NCBI RefSeq assembly: GCF_000252445.1
Contig: NC_017791.1
Span: forward strand, 360,525-424,524
DNA length: 64,000 nucleotides
Direction of reading: 5' to 3'
DNA from: Deinococcus gobiensis I-0
GTDB taxonomy: Bacteria; Deinococcota; Deinococci; Deinococcales; Deinococcaceae
The translations under genes were made by a program, and so were the position numbers. How positions within the stretch are numbered: position 1 is the first letter of the stretch; each line of letters starts with the position of its first letter. Below are positions 1-7,872 of the stretch, one piece after another. Below the pieces are notes generated by a model, which saw only the letters and a program-made list of their open reading frames with translations, was not told where the DNA came from and searched no databases.

Positions 1-39
1 GGAAGGAAAGATGCGCTCAGGAGTTGTGATGCGCCGTAG

Positions 40-80
40 GCCCCACCCTGCCCAGGCACGAAGCCGGAGCGGGGTGGGGC
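40..80. terminator. GC-rich hairpin at the left edge
   Basis: A perfect 9-bp inverted repeat (GCCCCACCC at 40-48 and GGGTGGGGC at 72-80) lies downstream of the leftward membrane-protein gene that ends at 182. No T-tract follows on either strand, so calling it a terminator is an inference. No gene is evident between 1 and 181. Confidence 0.4.
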
Positions 81-181
81 AGTCTCAATGACGGCAACGA
101 TTCCAGATGAGGTGATCCATCTCCCCGGCCAGACCGCGACGAGTTGCCCGGTCAGCAGGAACCCATGCCAGCCTCCCTTGA

Positions 182-577
182 TCAAACCATAGGGGTAAGC
201 CTCAGAAGGGCATCCAATAAGAAGCACCATCCACCGGCCATCAGGCAGGTCAAGATAGAACGCCAAGGAAGCCCATCCGTCCTCCGCGCGTCTGCGCGGG
301 TTGGGTCCGGGATCTCGCGCACTGTGAATTGCATGGTCGACATCACGAAGGACCCCGCAAGGCAGACAAAGACAATTCCTGCGGCATTGAGCGCGCCAGA
401 GAGGGTCGGCCAATGTACGCCATGCCATGCCATACCCAGACCCGAGGACAGCACGGCACCCATGCTCCCCAAAAGGACGCCTTTGATCGCCAACTCCCTG
501 ACGGCCTGCCCACGGGATTGTGGCTGTAAGACGTGAGAGGTTGCCGGAGCCGATTTGAAGAGTGAGCTACGGGGCAT
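182..577 (-). CDS. Small membrane protein, unknown function
   Basis: This 131-aa protein has about three hydrophobic segments, near residues 30-52, 62-82 and 108-128, separated by short charged loops. The opposite strand gives only low-complexity reading frames, which supports the minus strand. It lies beyond the lysis genes and could be the last prophage gene or the first flanking host gene. I do not recognise a family, and no strong ribosome site precedes the ATG. Confidence 0.5.
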   Translation of the reverse strand: MPRSSLFKSAPATSHVLQPQSRGQAVRELAIKGVLLGSMGAVLSSGLGMAWHGVHWPTLSGALNAAGIVFVCLAGSFVMSTMQFTVREIPDPTRADARRTDGLPWRSILTCLMAGGWCFLLDALLRLTPMV

Positions 578-688
578 ACGATGGAATATGTCTACATCAT
601 GGGAAGAGTTCCGCCTGGTGAGTTGAGGCAGGTCCGTGCCAAGTCACTGAGGAACGCATACCATTCAGTCCACCTGGTACTCAGGAAG

Positions 689-1312
689 TTATTGTCGACC
701 TGCCGCGCCCAGGCGTGGCCGCACCCAGGTCTGGTAGGCGAACTCCAGGCCCTGCACGAGCGTCCGCAGGGTCTGGGCCGTGAGCCAGCCGCGCAGGGGC
801 GCAGGCAGGTAGGGGGCAAGGTACTGCCCAAGCAGCTGCGCGAGCACCAGGATCACCAGCTCGCGCGCCGACGTGCCCTTGATCTGCGGCAGCACCCGCG
901 CCACCACGTCGGACACGATGGTCCGGATCTCCGGGGCCAGGGTGAGGGCCTCCTGCCAGCTGAGCCTGCCGTCGCTGCGCAGGGCCAGGATCGCCTGCCG
1001 GATCAGGGCGTCGGTCGCCGGCAGCACGAGCGCCAGGCCCTGCGCCAGCTCGTTGTCGCCCAGCGGCACCGTCTCAGTCGCCGGGATGTCGAGCGCCGGC
1101 ACCTGCACGCTGGGCAGCGGGACCGGCGCGGCGCTCGCGGGCGTCCCTGTGGGCAGCGGCACCGGGCGGGTGGTGGTCGCCGGGCCGGTCGGCAGCGGGA
1201 CGGGGCGCACCTGTACGGTCTTCTCGATCACGGTGCCCTGCTCGCGGCGCTTGCGCAGGATCTCGGCAATACGGGGGTCAATGTTCTGGGGCAGCACGGG
1301 GATGGTCGTCAT
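689..1312 (-). CDS. Phage protein with proline-rich repeats
   Basis: The protein is 207 aa. I chose the ATG at 1312 because AGGAG sits 7 nt upstream; an in-frame ATG at 1342 has no such site. Residues about 35-75 hold three copies of a PVPLPTG-type segment, a flexible linker. The C-terminal half is predicted helical and hydrophobic, with a run rich in Leu, Val and Ala around residues 145-175. It is the last gene of the late (lysis) block, after the endolysin. The function is unknown; it could be a virion-associated or lysis accessory protein. Confidence 0.55.
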   Translation of the reverse strand: MTTIPVLPQNIDPRIAEILRKRREQGTVIEKTVQVRPVPLPTGPATTTRPVPLPTGTPASAAPVPLPSVQVPALDIPATETVPLGDNELAQGLALVLPATDALIRQAILALRSDGRLSWQEALTLAPEIRTIVSDVVARVLPQIKGTSARELVILVLAQLLGQYLAPYLPAPLRGWLTAQTLRTLVQGLEFAYQTWVRPRLGAAGRQ

Positions 1313-1391
1313 GGTCAGCTCCTGGAATGGCAGCGGCCCCACCGCGAGGGCAGGGCCGGGGAAGGGTAAGGGACGAGGCCTGCTGCACGCG

Positions 1392-2168
1392 CTACGGCAG
1401 GCGTTCGAGCACGAAGGTGTTGTCGCGCCGTCGCCACACCTTCAGGCGGCCGTACGCCCACGGGCCGCCCGCGACCGGGTACGCCAGATCCAGGGCCGCG
1501 AGCAGCTCCGGCCCCAGCGTCACGCCGTTGTAGGGGTTGTCCCGGCCGTTCCAGGGGGCCTGCTTGCCCCCGGGGTCCACCAGGGTGAAGCGCTGCACGG
1601 GCAGAGCCCCCAGCACGGCCCAGACCTGCCGGAAGCGCGCCAGGCGCTCGGGCAGGTGGTTGGGTAAGCCGGTGTCCTTGTTGCGCCCGTTGACGGCCGC
1701 GCTGATGGTCTCGACCATCGTCTCGCCGCCGGCATCCGCCCGGCTGTTCAGGCCGCGCGAGTTCCAGTAGTCGCCAGCGATCAGGGCCCCGATGTCCGGC
1801 CGCTCGGCCAGCTCAGGCGTCCCCTCCAGGTCGAGGCCCAGCCGCTGGCCCGCGCTACGGTAGTTGGCCCGGCCCGTCACCTGGATCGGCCCTCTGCCCA
1901 TGTACCGCTTGCCGTCGCCGGGCTGGGTGTTGCCCAGGTTGGCGCGGCCCTCGTAGCCCCGCTGGGCGGGCGTCGGTCCCCAGACTTCCTTCGTGTAGTA
2001 GAGGCCGCCGCTCTCGTGCAGGATCTGCGCGAGCCAGTGGGAGAGGCGTAGCGGGGTGTTGATCTGGTAGCGGGTGGCCGCCGCGTTCAGGGCAGCCGCC
2101 CAGGCCTGCGCCACGGCGAGCGGCATGTTCCGGTAGCCCAGGCGCTGGAGCAATTCAGCAGTGATCAT
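1392..2168 (-). CDS. Endolysin, GH19 chitinase-like lysozyme
   Basis: A 258-aa cell-wall hydrolase of glycoside hydrolase family 19, used by many phages as an endolysin that cleaves peptidoglycan glycan strands. Visible family features are the catalytic glutamate in HESGG (E52), the following loop with a second acidic residue near E61, and the signature YMGRGPIQVTG near residues 89-99. No signal peptide is seen, so export should depend on a holin. The upstream membrane proteins (2165-3200) overlap it by 4 nt and by 8 nt in turn, forming a compact lysis cassette. Confidence 0.88.
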   Translation of the reverse strand: MITAELLQRLGYRNMPLAVAQAWAAALNAAATRYQINTPLRLSHWLAQILHESGGLYYTKEVWGPTPAQRGYEGRANLGNTQPGDGKRYMGRGPIQVTGRANYRSAGQRLGLDLEGTPELAERPDIGALIAGDYWNSRGLNSRADAGGETMVETISAAVNGRNKDTGLPNHLPERLARFRQVWAVLGALPVQRFTLVDPGGKQAPWNGRDNPYNGVTLGPELLAALDLAYPVAGGPWAYGRLKVWRRRDNTFVLERLP

Positions 2169-2686
2169 GGGGCTCCTTTCAGGCGCAGGATTTCGGCCCG
2201 CGCCTCGGTGAGTTCAGCGTCCTGTGCCGCGATCCGGCTCCGGCTCTCGACGAGTTCGGCGTCCTGGGTGGCGATCACTGTGCGGGCCTCGACCAGCTCC
2301 TTGCTCAGCTTCACCTCGCGTCGGCTCGCGGCCATCAGTCGCCACGAGATCCCCACCAGGCCCAGGTTCAGGAGGAAGAAGGACAGGGTGAGCGGCGTTG
2401 CGCTGAAGTGCCCTCGTGCGAGGTTCAGGCACACCCCGACGGCGACCAGACCCCAGAGCCAGCGCTGAGAGGCGTTGAACTCCCCCCAGCGCTGCCAGAG
2501 CGCCCGGCCGATCTGCACGGCGATGAACGCCCGCAGGGCCTCCTGCACCACGGGCGGGCCGATCACCGTGTCGCCCAGGTCGGCGAGGATCGAGCTGTAC
2601 CCATAGGCGCAGACGACCAGGCCGTAAATGGCGAGCACGACGAGCGGGCGGATGATCGGCGTGAGGAACGTCCAGACCTTACGCAT
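2165..2686 (-). CDS. Membrane protein with C-terminal coiled coil, lysis cassette
   Basis: 173 aa. GGAGGTGA lies 5 nt before the ATG at 2686, which favours this start over one 23 codons upstream. Four hydrophobic segments fall in residues about 10-110. The tail is a charged coiled coil with an internal repeat: AAQDAEL-type units recur at 11- to 14-residue spacing in the last 45 residues. The position between the holin-like gene and the endolysin suggests a second holin or a spanin-like helper, but no family was recognised. Confidence 0.6.
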   Translation of the reverse strand: MRKVWTFLTPIIRPLVVLAIYGLVVCAYGYSSILADLGDTVIGPPVVQEALRAFIAVQIGRALWQRWGEFNASQRWLWGLVAVGVCLNLARGHFSATPLTLSFFLLNLGLVGISWRLMAASRREVKLSKELVEARTVIATQDAELVESRSRIAAQDAELTEARAEILRLKGAP

Positions 2687-3200
2687 GGTCGTCACCTCCG
2701 GACGACGGGGCAGGGGGTGGCGGTGTGGGTGGATCGGCAGTGGGGGGCGGGGCACTGGGCGGGTCGCTCGACGAGCTGCCGTCGAAGCTCACCCGCATGC
2801 CCTTCAGGCGGCCGATGAACTCGCTGGCGGCTTTGACCATGCTCCAGGCCCACTGGAGGGCGTCGCGGCCGATGTAGGCCCCGAGGATGCTCAGGCCCAC
2901 GCTCGCGCGCCAGTCGGTGGTGCTCTTCGTCAGGTGCTCGAAGGCCCAGGTGATCAGCAACGGAATGCACATGCCCGCCATCAGGCCCAGGCCCACGTCG
3001 CCCAGGAAGCGCATGAGCACGAAGGTCTCGCCCTCGCGGCGCTTGGAAGCCTCGTTGCTCAGGCTGGTGAACAGGGCGGCCAGGAAGACGAAGAGCAGCT
3101 GCCACAGCTCGCTGCCGGTGAGGGGGAAATCTCCGGTGGTGCCGGTCGCCTCCTTGGCGGTGAAGGTCAGCGCCAGCAGAATCAGCAGGCTCTTGGTCAT
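2679..3200 (-). CDS. Holin-like membrane protein
   Basis: 173 aa, starting at the ATG at 3200 with AAAGGA upstream. It has an N-terminal signal-like hydrophobic helix, two further membrane helices (about residues 30-50 and 62-85) and a proline-rich cytoplasmic tail (SAPPPTADPPTPPPP region). Topology and position directly before the endolysin fit a phage holin, perhaps the LydA type. The call rests on context and topology, not on a diagnostic motif. Confidence 0.55.
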   Translation of the reverse strand: MTKSLLILLALTFTAKEATGTTGDFPLTGSELWQLLFVFLAALFTSLSNEASKRREGETFVLMRFLGDVGLGLMAGMCIPLLITWAFEHLTKSTTDWRASVGLSILGAYIGRDALQWAWSMVKAASEFIGRLKGMRVSFDGSSSSDPPSAPPPTADPPTPPPPAPSSGGDDHA

Positions 3201-3520
3201 GGGGTCCTTTCGGCGTAGCGCACCCAGCGCAGCCCCTTGTCGCGCCACTCGATCCACCAGTCGGTGGGCACGCGCCGGGTGAGGCGGTCACCGGGCCGCA
3301 GGGTGAAGAGGCCGGGGGGCGCATCGGGCTGGGTGCCGGTGCGGCTGGCGAAGCGCACGGAGGCCGCGCCCTGGCAGCCCTGGGCGGTCTGGACGGTGAC
3401 GAGGCGGCCGGGGAGGTAGCGGCTGGTGCTCGTGCTGATGCGGATAGTGCAGGTGGGGGTGTAGGCGGGTGCGGCGGCCGAGAGGGCACTGGCAAGGAGG
3501 AGGGTGATCAGCAGGCGCAC
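3197..3520 (-). CDS. Small secreted protein of the lysis region
   Basis: 107 aa with a clear Sec signal peptide: a short basic N-terminus, a Leu/Ala-rich core and an AxA-type cleavage site near residue 19. The mature part is about 88 aa with two cysteines. It overlaps the next gene by 4 nt, so it is translated with the lysis cassette. It may be an outer-face lysis accessory (spanin-like) or a moron, but no family is recognised. Confidence 0.5.
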   Translation of the reverse strand: MRLLITLLLASALSAAAPAYTPTCTIRISTSTSRYLPGRLVTVQTAQGCQGAASVRFASRTGTQPDAPPGLFTLRPGDRLTRRVPTDWWIEWRDKGLRWVRYAERTP

Positions 3521-3590
3521 ACGGTTCCTTTCTGCCCGGCAGGAATGGCGGCCGCCCCAGGCCGGGCGCTGGGGCGGTGGGGGTGCGCGC

Positions 3591-4013
3591 TTACTGGGCC
3601 GGCGTAAGGGTGCCCGTGCCGGTCACGGGCCGGGGCTTGAGCGTGACCGTGGCGACGGGCTCGGTGACGGCCTGACCCACCAGGACCACCAGCCCCACGC
3701 TGGCCTCGCGGTGCAGCTCGTGCGTCAGGGCCTGGGGGTAGGTCACGGTGCCGTCGGGCAGCCGGAACTGCACGTTCAGCCGGGTCGTCGTTTCCTTCAG
3801 GATCAGCTCGCGGCCCACCAGCGTGATGCTCAGGCCAGTCTTGGCCAGCATGGCCGCGTCGGTCACCAGGTCGAAGGGCGCGGCCACGGCGGGCGCGGGC
3901 GTGCCCGACACCTCGCGCGCCGTCGCCGGGTCCGGCGTGCGGGCGAGCGGGCCACTACAGGCGCTCAGGCAGAGGGCGAAGGTCAGGGCGGACAGGGCAA
4001 GCACTTTACGCAT
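3591..4013 (-). CDS. Prophage lipoprotein
   Basis: 140 aa from the ATG at 4013 (GGAG upstream). The N-terminus is a lipoprotein signal with lipobox LSAC at about residues 17-20, so the mature protein should be anchored by a lipidated cysteine. The body is beta-rich and ends in a Pro/Thr-rich tail. Phage-encoded lipoproteins often act in superinfection exclusion or lysis; here the function is open. Terminator hairpins at 4072-4146 separate it from the tail genes, so it probably has its own promoter. Confidence 0.6.
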   Translation of the reverse strand: MRKVLALSALTFALCLSACSGPLARTPDPATAREVSGTPAPAVAAPFDLVTDAAMLAKTGLSITLVGRELILKETTTRLNVQFRLPDGTVTYPQALTHELHREASVGLVVLVGQAVTEPVATVTLKPRPVTGTGTLTPAQ

Positions 4014-4071
4014 ATGGACTCCATCCGGCTGTGAGAGGCCTGCACGTCGCCGGGAGCGCGCAGGCACGAGA

Positions 4072-4095
4072 AAGGCCCCGCACATGCGGGGCCTT
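4072..4095 (-). terminator. Rho-independent terminator after the tail genes
   Basis: A perfect 10-bp stem (AAGGCCCCGC and GCGGGGCCTT, loop ACAT). Read leftward it is followed by TTTCTC. It lies downstream of the tailspike and the 72-aa gene on the minus strand, and would end the late structural transcript. Confidence 0.75.
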
Positions 4096-4124
4096 GGGCT
4101 TGTCTCTTTGGGGCGTCAAAGGAA

Positions 4125-4146
4125 CATCCCGCCAACTGGCGGGATG
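4125..4146 (-). terminator. Second hairpin before the main terminator
   Basis: A perfect 9-bp stem (CATCCCGCC and GGCGGGATG, 4-nt loop). In the leftward direction it is followed by TTCCTTT. With the hairpin at 4072-4095 it forms a tandem terminator pair. Confidence 0.5.
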
Positions 4147-4227
4147 ATGGGCAGCCCTTCGTGATGATGTGGGTCGGCACGCCGTGGCTGCGGTGGCTTC
4201 TGACCCCCTGATTCCACGACCAGCCTA

Positions 4228-4446
4228 TCAGGTGCCGGCGAGCCGCCGGAACATGTCGCCGTAGCGTTCCAGGATCTCGGCCTGCGCCTGCTCAAACTCC
4301 ACGGGGGCGCACTCGATGGACACCGGCGCCGAGAGTTCGCAGGTGCATCGTGGCCAGCGCCCGGGCACCCGCAACAGCACCGGGTGGCCGTGGGCATCCC
4401 GGCCCTGGAGCGTCACGCTCTTGAGGTGGTCATCTGATCGTTTCAT
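4228..4446 (-). CDS. Small phage protein after the tailspike
   Basis: 72 aa from the ATG at 4446, with GGAGGG just upstream; an in-frame ATG at 4458 overlaps the end of the tailspike. It is cysteine-containing and acidic toward the C-terminus, with a predicted helix in the last 25 residues. It starts 12 nt after the tailspike stop, so it should be cotranscribed and may be a tailspike chaperone or attachment factor. No family is recognised. Confidence 0.5.
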   Translation of the reverse strand: MKRSDDHLKSVTLQGRDAHGHPVLLRVPGRWPRCTCELSAPVSIECAPVEFEQAQAEILERYGDMFRRLAGT

Positions 4447-4457
4447 TGCTCCCTCCA

Positions 4458-7220
4458 TCAGGTCACAGGCTTGAACGCCACCCACGCGCCCCCCACCCGC
4501 ACATAGAACGTCGTGTTCATGTCCCCATCGGTGCGCAGGTACATGCTCCCGTTCGGCTCCGGGGACGTGGGGGCACCCGCCCCCGTCATCCACGTCGGCC
4601 CCGTCGAAATGTCACCGACCCTGTACTTTCCATAGGCGAACTCGGCCTTCTTGGCTGCGCCCCACAGTCCGCCGTCGTCCCCCGAGCCGAACTCGGTTCG
4701 TCCGTCCGTTCCCGCGTTCAGGCGCAGGTTCTCGAAGGTGCCCGCGATCAGCACCCGCTGCTCATAAAACTGGATCTGCCGCGAGGACGCACCGGGGTCG
4801 AACCGGAGGACGGCTTCCCGGCCGGCCATGCCGACCTTGAGATCGCCGTCCACATCCAGCGGCCCAGGGATATAGGGCGTGCTCTGCCGCGCGTAGGGCT
4901 GCGTCTCGTCGAGGTTGACCTGCACGCCGACCAAGAACAGCGGCTCGTTCTGAAGGGCGAAGATCTGGAGCGAGAAGTACCCCCGGTTGGCCGCCGTCGC
5001 CCGCCCCTGCCGCGTGGTGATCGGCACCCACGCGCCCGGCGAGGTGTCCCAGGTCACGTCGTGCAGGTACTCGCCATTCGCCGCCGCGATGCGCGAGCGG
5101 AAGGACGTGCCCGCCTTCGAGAACGCATAGAAGTTGTACCCGAGGAACTGCTCGGGGATCTGGAGCGGCTGCGCCGGCATCCGGATCTCGAAGAAGGCAT
5201 TCTCATGCCCTAACGGGTCGAGCTTGATCATCTTCGGCGCGCTGCCGTACCGCTCCCGCAGTGCGCGCGGCGTGTAGACCGCCGCTTCCTCGCCCAGGGG
5301 CGGATAGACCACCACGCCGCCGTTCTGAGTCTCCCAGTTCTCCCCCCGTTCCGGGTTGCGGAGCAGGTTGCCCCCCCGGATGTGATGCTGGCTGGCGATC
5401 AGCGCGTCGCCCTCGCGCAGGGTTCGGCCCCGGCGTGGCGTCAGGGAGGCGGCCGGTTCCTTGCCGATGATCTGGAGATACCGCTCGCTCCCCAGACCGC
5501 CCAGGTCCTGGCGGTCGTGGGCGGCCAGGTATTCGATCCGGGCCACGATGGCGTCGGCCCGGTTCGCGCTCGGCACCAGCGCGAAGGCGTCCAGGGCGTC
5601 GAACGACACCCCTTTGACCGCGCCCAAGTAGACCGCGCACCGCTGCTGCTTGTCGTAGGGCTGGATGTCGGGGGGCAGGTTGTACGCCCAGTTCGGTGGG
5701 GCCGTGGGGTACTCGCGGTAGATGTCGGACCACGAAAACCCCCAGCCGCCGACCACCCGCAGGCCGTCGTTGTCCGACTTGCGCAGGGTGAAGATGGCGC
5801 ATTCGCCCACCTGCTCGTGGCGCACGGCGTGCAGCTCGCCGTACAGCCCAGCGCATTTCGCCCCGTAGTCGTCGGTCTTGACCTGCATGATGCTGACCGG
5901 CGAAAAGCCCATGTGGACGCGGTACATGTGCAGGTGGATGCCGCCGTAGTGCCCGGCCTGATTGGTCGTCGTGAACATGATGCCCGCCAGGCCGCCGCTG
6001 ATGCCGCCACCCTGGAACATGTAGTCCTCGCTGTTGGCCCAGCACAGGACTCCGGCTACGCCGCCCCGCCACTTGCCCTCGTAGGAGGTCACGTGACCAT
6101 CGGTCGAGTTCAGGTCGAGGCCGAACTTCACGCGGTCGGTCGCACAGTCATAGAACGTGGGTTGGTTGGACCCGTTGACCTGCCACGCCGTTACGCCCGG
6201 CGCAAAGGCCGCATATTCCGGGTCATTGTTGGAGGCGTCGTCGAGGAAGTACCCGAGCTTGGCCGGGTCGCACCACGTCCGCATGTTGGCGATGGACCAG
6301 TTGTGCGGGCCGTAGATCGTGATGCCCCGCACCGTGCCCCCGCCGTACATGCCGCCGTCGATGGCGATGGCGGGCATCCGGTCCTTGTAGACGCCGTTGA
6401 CGGTCGGGGGCCGGAAGTTGATGACGGTCCCGAAGTTGCCGTCATCAACGAATCCGACATCCCCATAGATCAGGCGGACATAGCTGTGGACGGTATCGCT
6501 CGTCAAGTAGTTGCCCATCGGGATATAGACCCCACGGCCCTGAGCCAGAGCATCCGCGAACGCCTGCTTGAAGGCGGCCGTGCTGTCCTGTTGTCCGCTG
6601 CGGTCGGCCAGATAGTCCAGGACGTTGACCTGCCCCCGCCAGTCCACCGCCAGCCATTTGCGCCCGTCGCTGCCCTGGACGACGCCGCCTTTCGTGGGAC
6701 TGAGGGTGTCCACCTTGGCGTCGGCCGCTGCCAGGACGCGCTGCTGGCCGTCTACCCACGCCGCTCGGGTGCCAGCGGGCAGGGTGTGCAGGGCGTCGTA
6801 GGTGACCTCCAGGCGGGTCGCAACCAGGGTATTGACCTCGCTCACCGAGGGCAGTACCGCCGTCCGCCCCGTCACGGCGTTGCCGTTCCAGGTAACGATC
6901 TGCTGACCGATGCGCCAGTCGCCCGCCTGCCGCCCCGCCAGGTCCGCCTCACTCGCCACGCTGCCCAGGACCCCTGCGCGCTGGATGGCGAGCGAGGTGG
7001 CCTGCTGCATCGTCGCCACCACCGGGGCAGTTGCGGCGGCGACCTGACCGGGGACGGCCGCGACGGCACTCTGCGCGGCGGCCACCTGCGCGCTCAGGTC
7101 AGTCACGCCCTGCGCCTGCCGCTGGTTCAGGAGGGCGGTCGCCTGATTGAGCCGGGCGAGTTCGGCCAAGTTGGTGTCGTCGCTCGTGAGGACCCGCTTG
7201 ATGTTCGTGCTACTCGTCAT
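4458..7220 (-). CDS. Tailspike / tail fibre with a beta-helix core
   Basis: 920 aa. The N-terminal 110 residues are helical and Ala/Gln-rich, as in tail-attachment trimerisation regions. From about residue 195 the sequence resembles pectate-lyase-type beta-helix tailspikes: a NVLDYLADRSGQQDSTAAF-like entry, then GVYIPMGNYL and many short Gly/Asn turns up to about residue 480. The C-terminal third has beta-sandwich character and may bind carbohydrate. The likely role is host surface recognition or polysaccharide cleavage at the tail tip. No catalytic residues could be assigned. Confidence 0.75.
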   Translation of the reverse strand: MTSSTNIKRVLTSDDTNLAELARLNQATALLNQRQAQGVTDLSAQVAAAQSAVAAVPGQVAAATAPVVATMQQATSLAIQRAGVLGSVASEADLAGRQAGDWRIGQQIVTWNGNAVTGRTAVLPSVSEVNTLVATRLEVTYDALHTLPAGTRAAWVDGQQRVLAAADAKVDTLSPTKGGVVQGSDGRKWLAVDWRGQVNVLDYLADRSGQQDSTAAFKQAFADALAQGRGVYIPMGNYLTSDTVHSYVRLIYGDVGFVDDGNFGTVINFRPPTVNGVYKDRMPAIAIDGGMYGGGTVRGITIYGPHNWSIANMRTWCDPAKLGYFLDDASNNDPEYAAFAPGVTAWQVNGSNQPTFYDCATDRVKFGLDLNSTDGHVTSYEGKWRGGVAGVLCWANSEDYMFQGGGISGGLAGIMFTTTNQAGHYGGIHLHMYRVHMGFSPVSIMQVKTDDYGAKCAGLYGELHAVRHEQVGECAIFTLRKSDNDGLRVVGGWGFSWSDIYREYPTAPPNWAYNLPPDIQPYDKQQRCAVYLGAVKGVSFDALDAFALVPSANRADAIVARIEYLAAHDRQDLGGLGSERYLQIIGKEPAASLTPRRGRTLREGDALIASQHHIRGGNLLRNPERGENWETQNGGVVVYPPLGEEAAVYTPRALRERYGSAPKMIKLDPLGHENAFFEIRMPAQPLQIPEQFLGYNFYAFSKAGTSFRSRIAAANGEYLHDVTWDTSPGAWVPITTRQGRATAANRGYFSLQIFALQNEPLFLVGVQVNLDETQPYARQSTPYIPGPLDVDGDLKVGMAGREAVLRFDPGASSRQIQFYEQRVLIAGTFENLRLNAGTDGRTEFGSGDDGGLWGAAKKAEFAYGKYRVGDISTGPTWMTGAGAPTSPEPNGSMYLRTDGDMNTTFYVRVGGAWVAFKPVT

Positions 7221-7872
7221 CGGTCACCTCGACCGCGTAGGTCCGGAATGTGAAGCTCTGGCCTGCCCAGTTCGTCAGGGTCAGTGGCTCGCCGGCCGAC
7301 GTGCTCACGCCGCCCAGCGGGGTCACATCGTAGTAGCCGCCGCCCTCGCCCGTGACCTCCAGCAGCCCGAGCGGATAGTTGCCCGGCGTGCTCTCGACCG
7401 GGTGGTCGGTGGGCCGCAGATCATCGGGCGACAGGCGCCACTTCGGGTCATAGAGGGGGATGGTGGCCGTCAGCGTGGCCGTGCAGCCTTTGACCTCCGC
7501 TTCTGGGCACGTGATGGTGCCCGTGGGGTAGACCGCCCGCGCGCCCTCGTACAGGGCCTCGCTGGCCAGCACGATCCGACGCCAGCGCTGGGCCAGGCGC
7601 CGCACCTCCAGGGGTGTCGCGGCCTGGCAGTACAGGCGCACGGTGACGCTGACGTTCTTCGGCTTCCCGCTGCCGCTGTTCCAGCTGCGCCCCCGCGCAG
7701 TCTGCCGGGGTGTGACGTTGTACTCAATGCCGATGGGGTCGCGGTCCACCGTCACGCCGCTCAGGTGCGGGGCGTAGAGCTGCCCTCCGTTCTCGAAGGC
7801 GATGAGCAGTTCAGGCAGGGCCTGGGCATCCGGCAGGGCGGTGGGTAGGCGGCTCAGGAAGGTCAGGGTCAT
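7210..7872 (-). CDS. Distal tail / tail tip component
   Basis: 220 aa, overlapping both neighbours by a few bases. The sequence is beta-rich, with a central segment (RGRSWNSGSGKPKNVSVTVRL and beyond) like the N-terminal beta-sandwich of distal tail proteins. It lies between the large tail-tip protein and the tailspike, the usual place for a Dit or baseplate hub partner. The assignment is by position and fold impression only. Confidence 0.55.
   Translation of the reverse strand: MTLTFLSRLPTALPDAQALPELLIAFENGGQLYAPHLSGVTVDRDPIGIEYNVTPRQTARGRSWNSGSGKPKNVSVTVRLYCQAATPLEVRRLAQRWRRIVLASEALYEGARAVYPTGTITCPEAEVKGCTATLTATIPLYDPKWRLSPDDLRPTDHPVESTPGNYPLGLLEVTGEGGGYYDVTPLGGVSTSAGEPLTLTNWAGQSFTFRTYAVEVTDDE

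Noticed and set aside
578..688. Attachment site (attL) partner for the 52434-52574 segment
   Set aside because: Only very short matches (for example GTACTC) were found by eye. A serine-integrase core can be too short to recognise without the excised junction.
581..1369. Long plus-strand frames opposite the left-end phage genes
   Set aside because: They are His/Arg/Gly-rich mirror frames of real leftward genes, a common effect of high GC; similar plus-strand frames run under nearly all structural genes.
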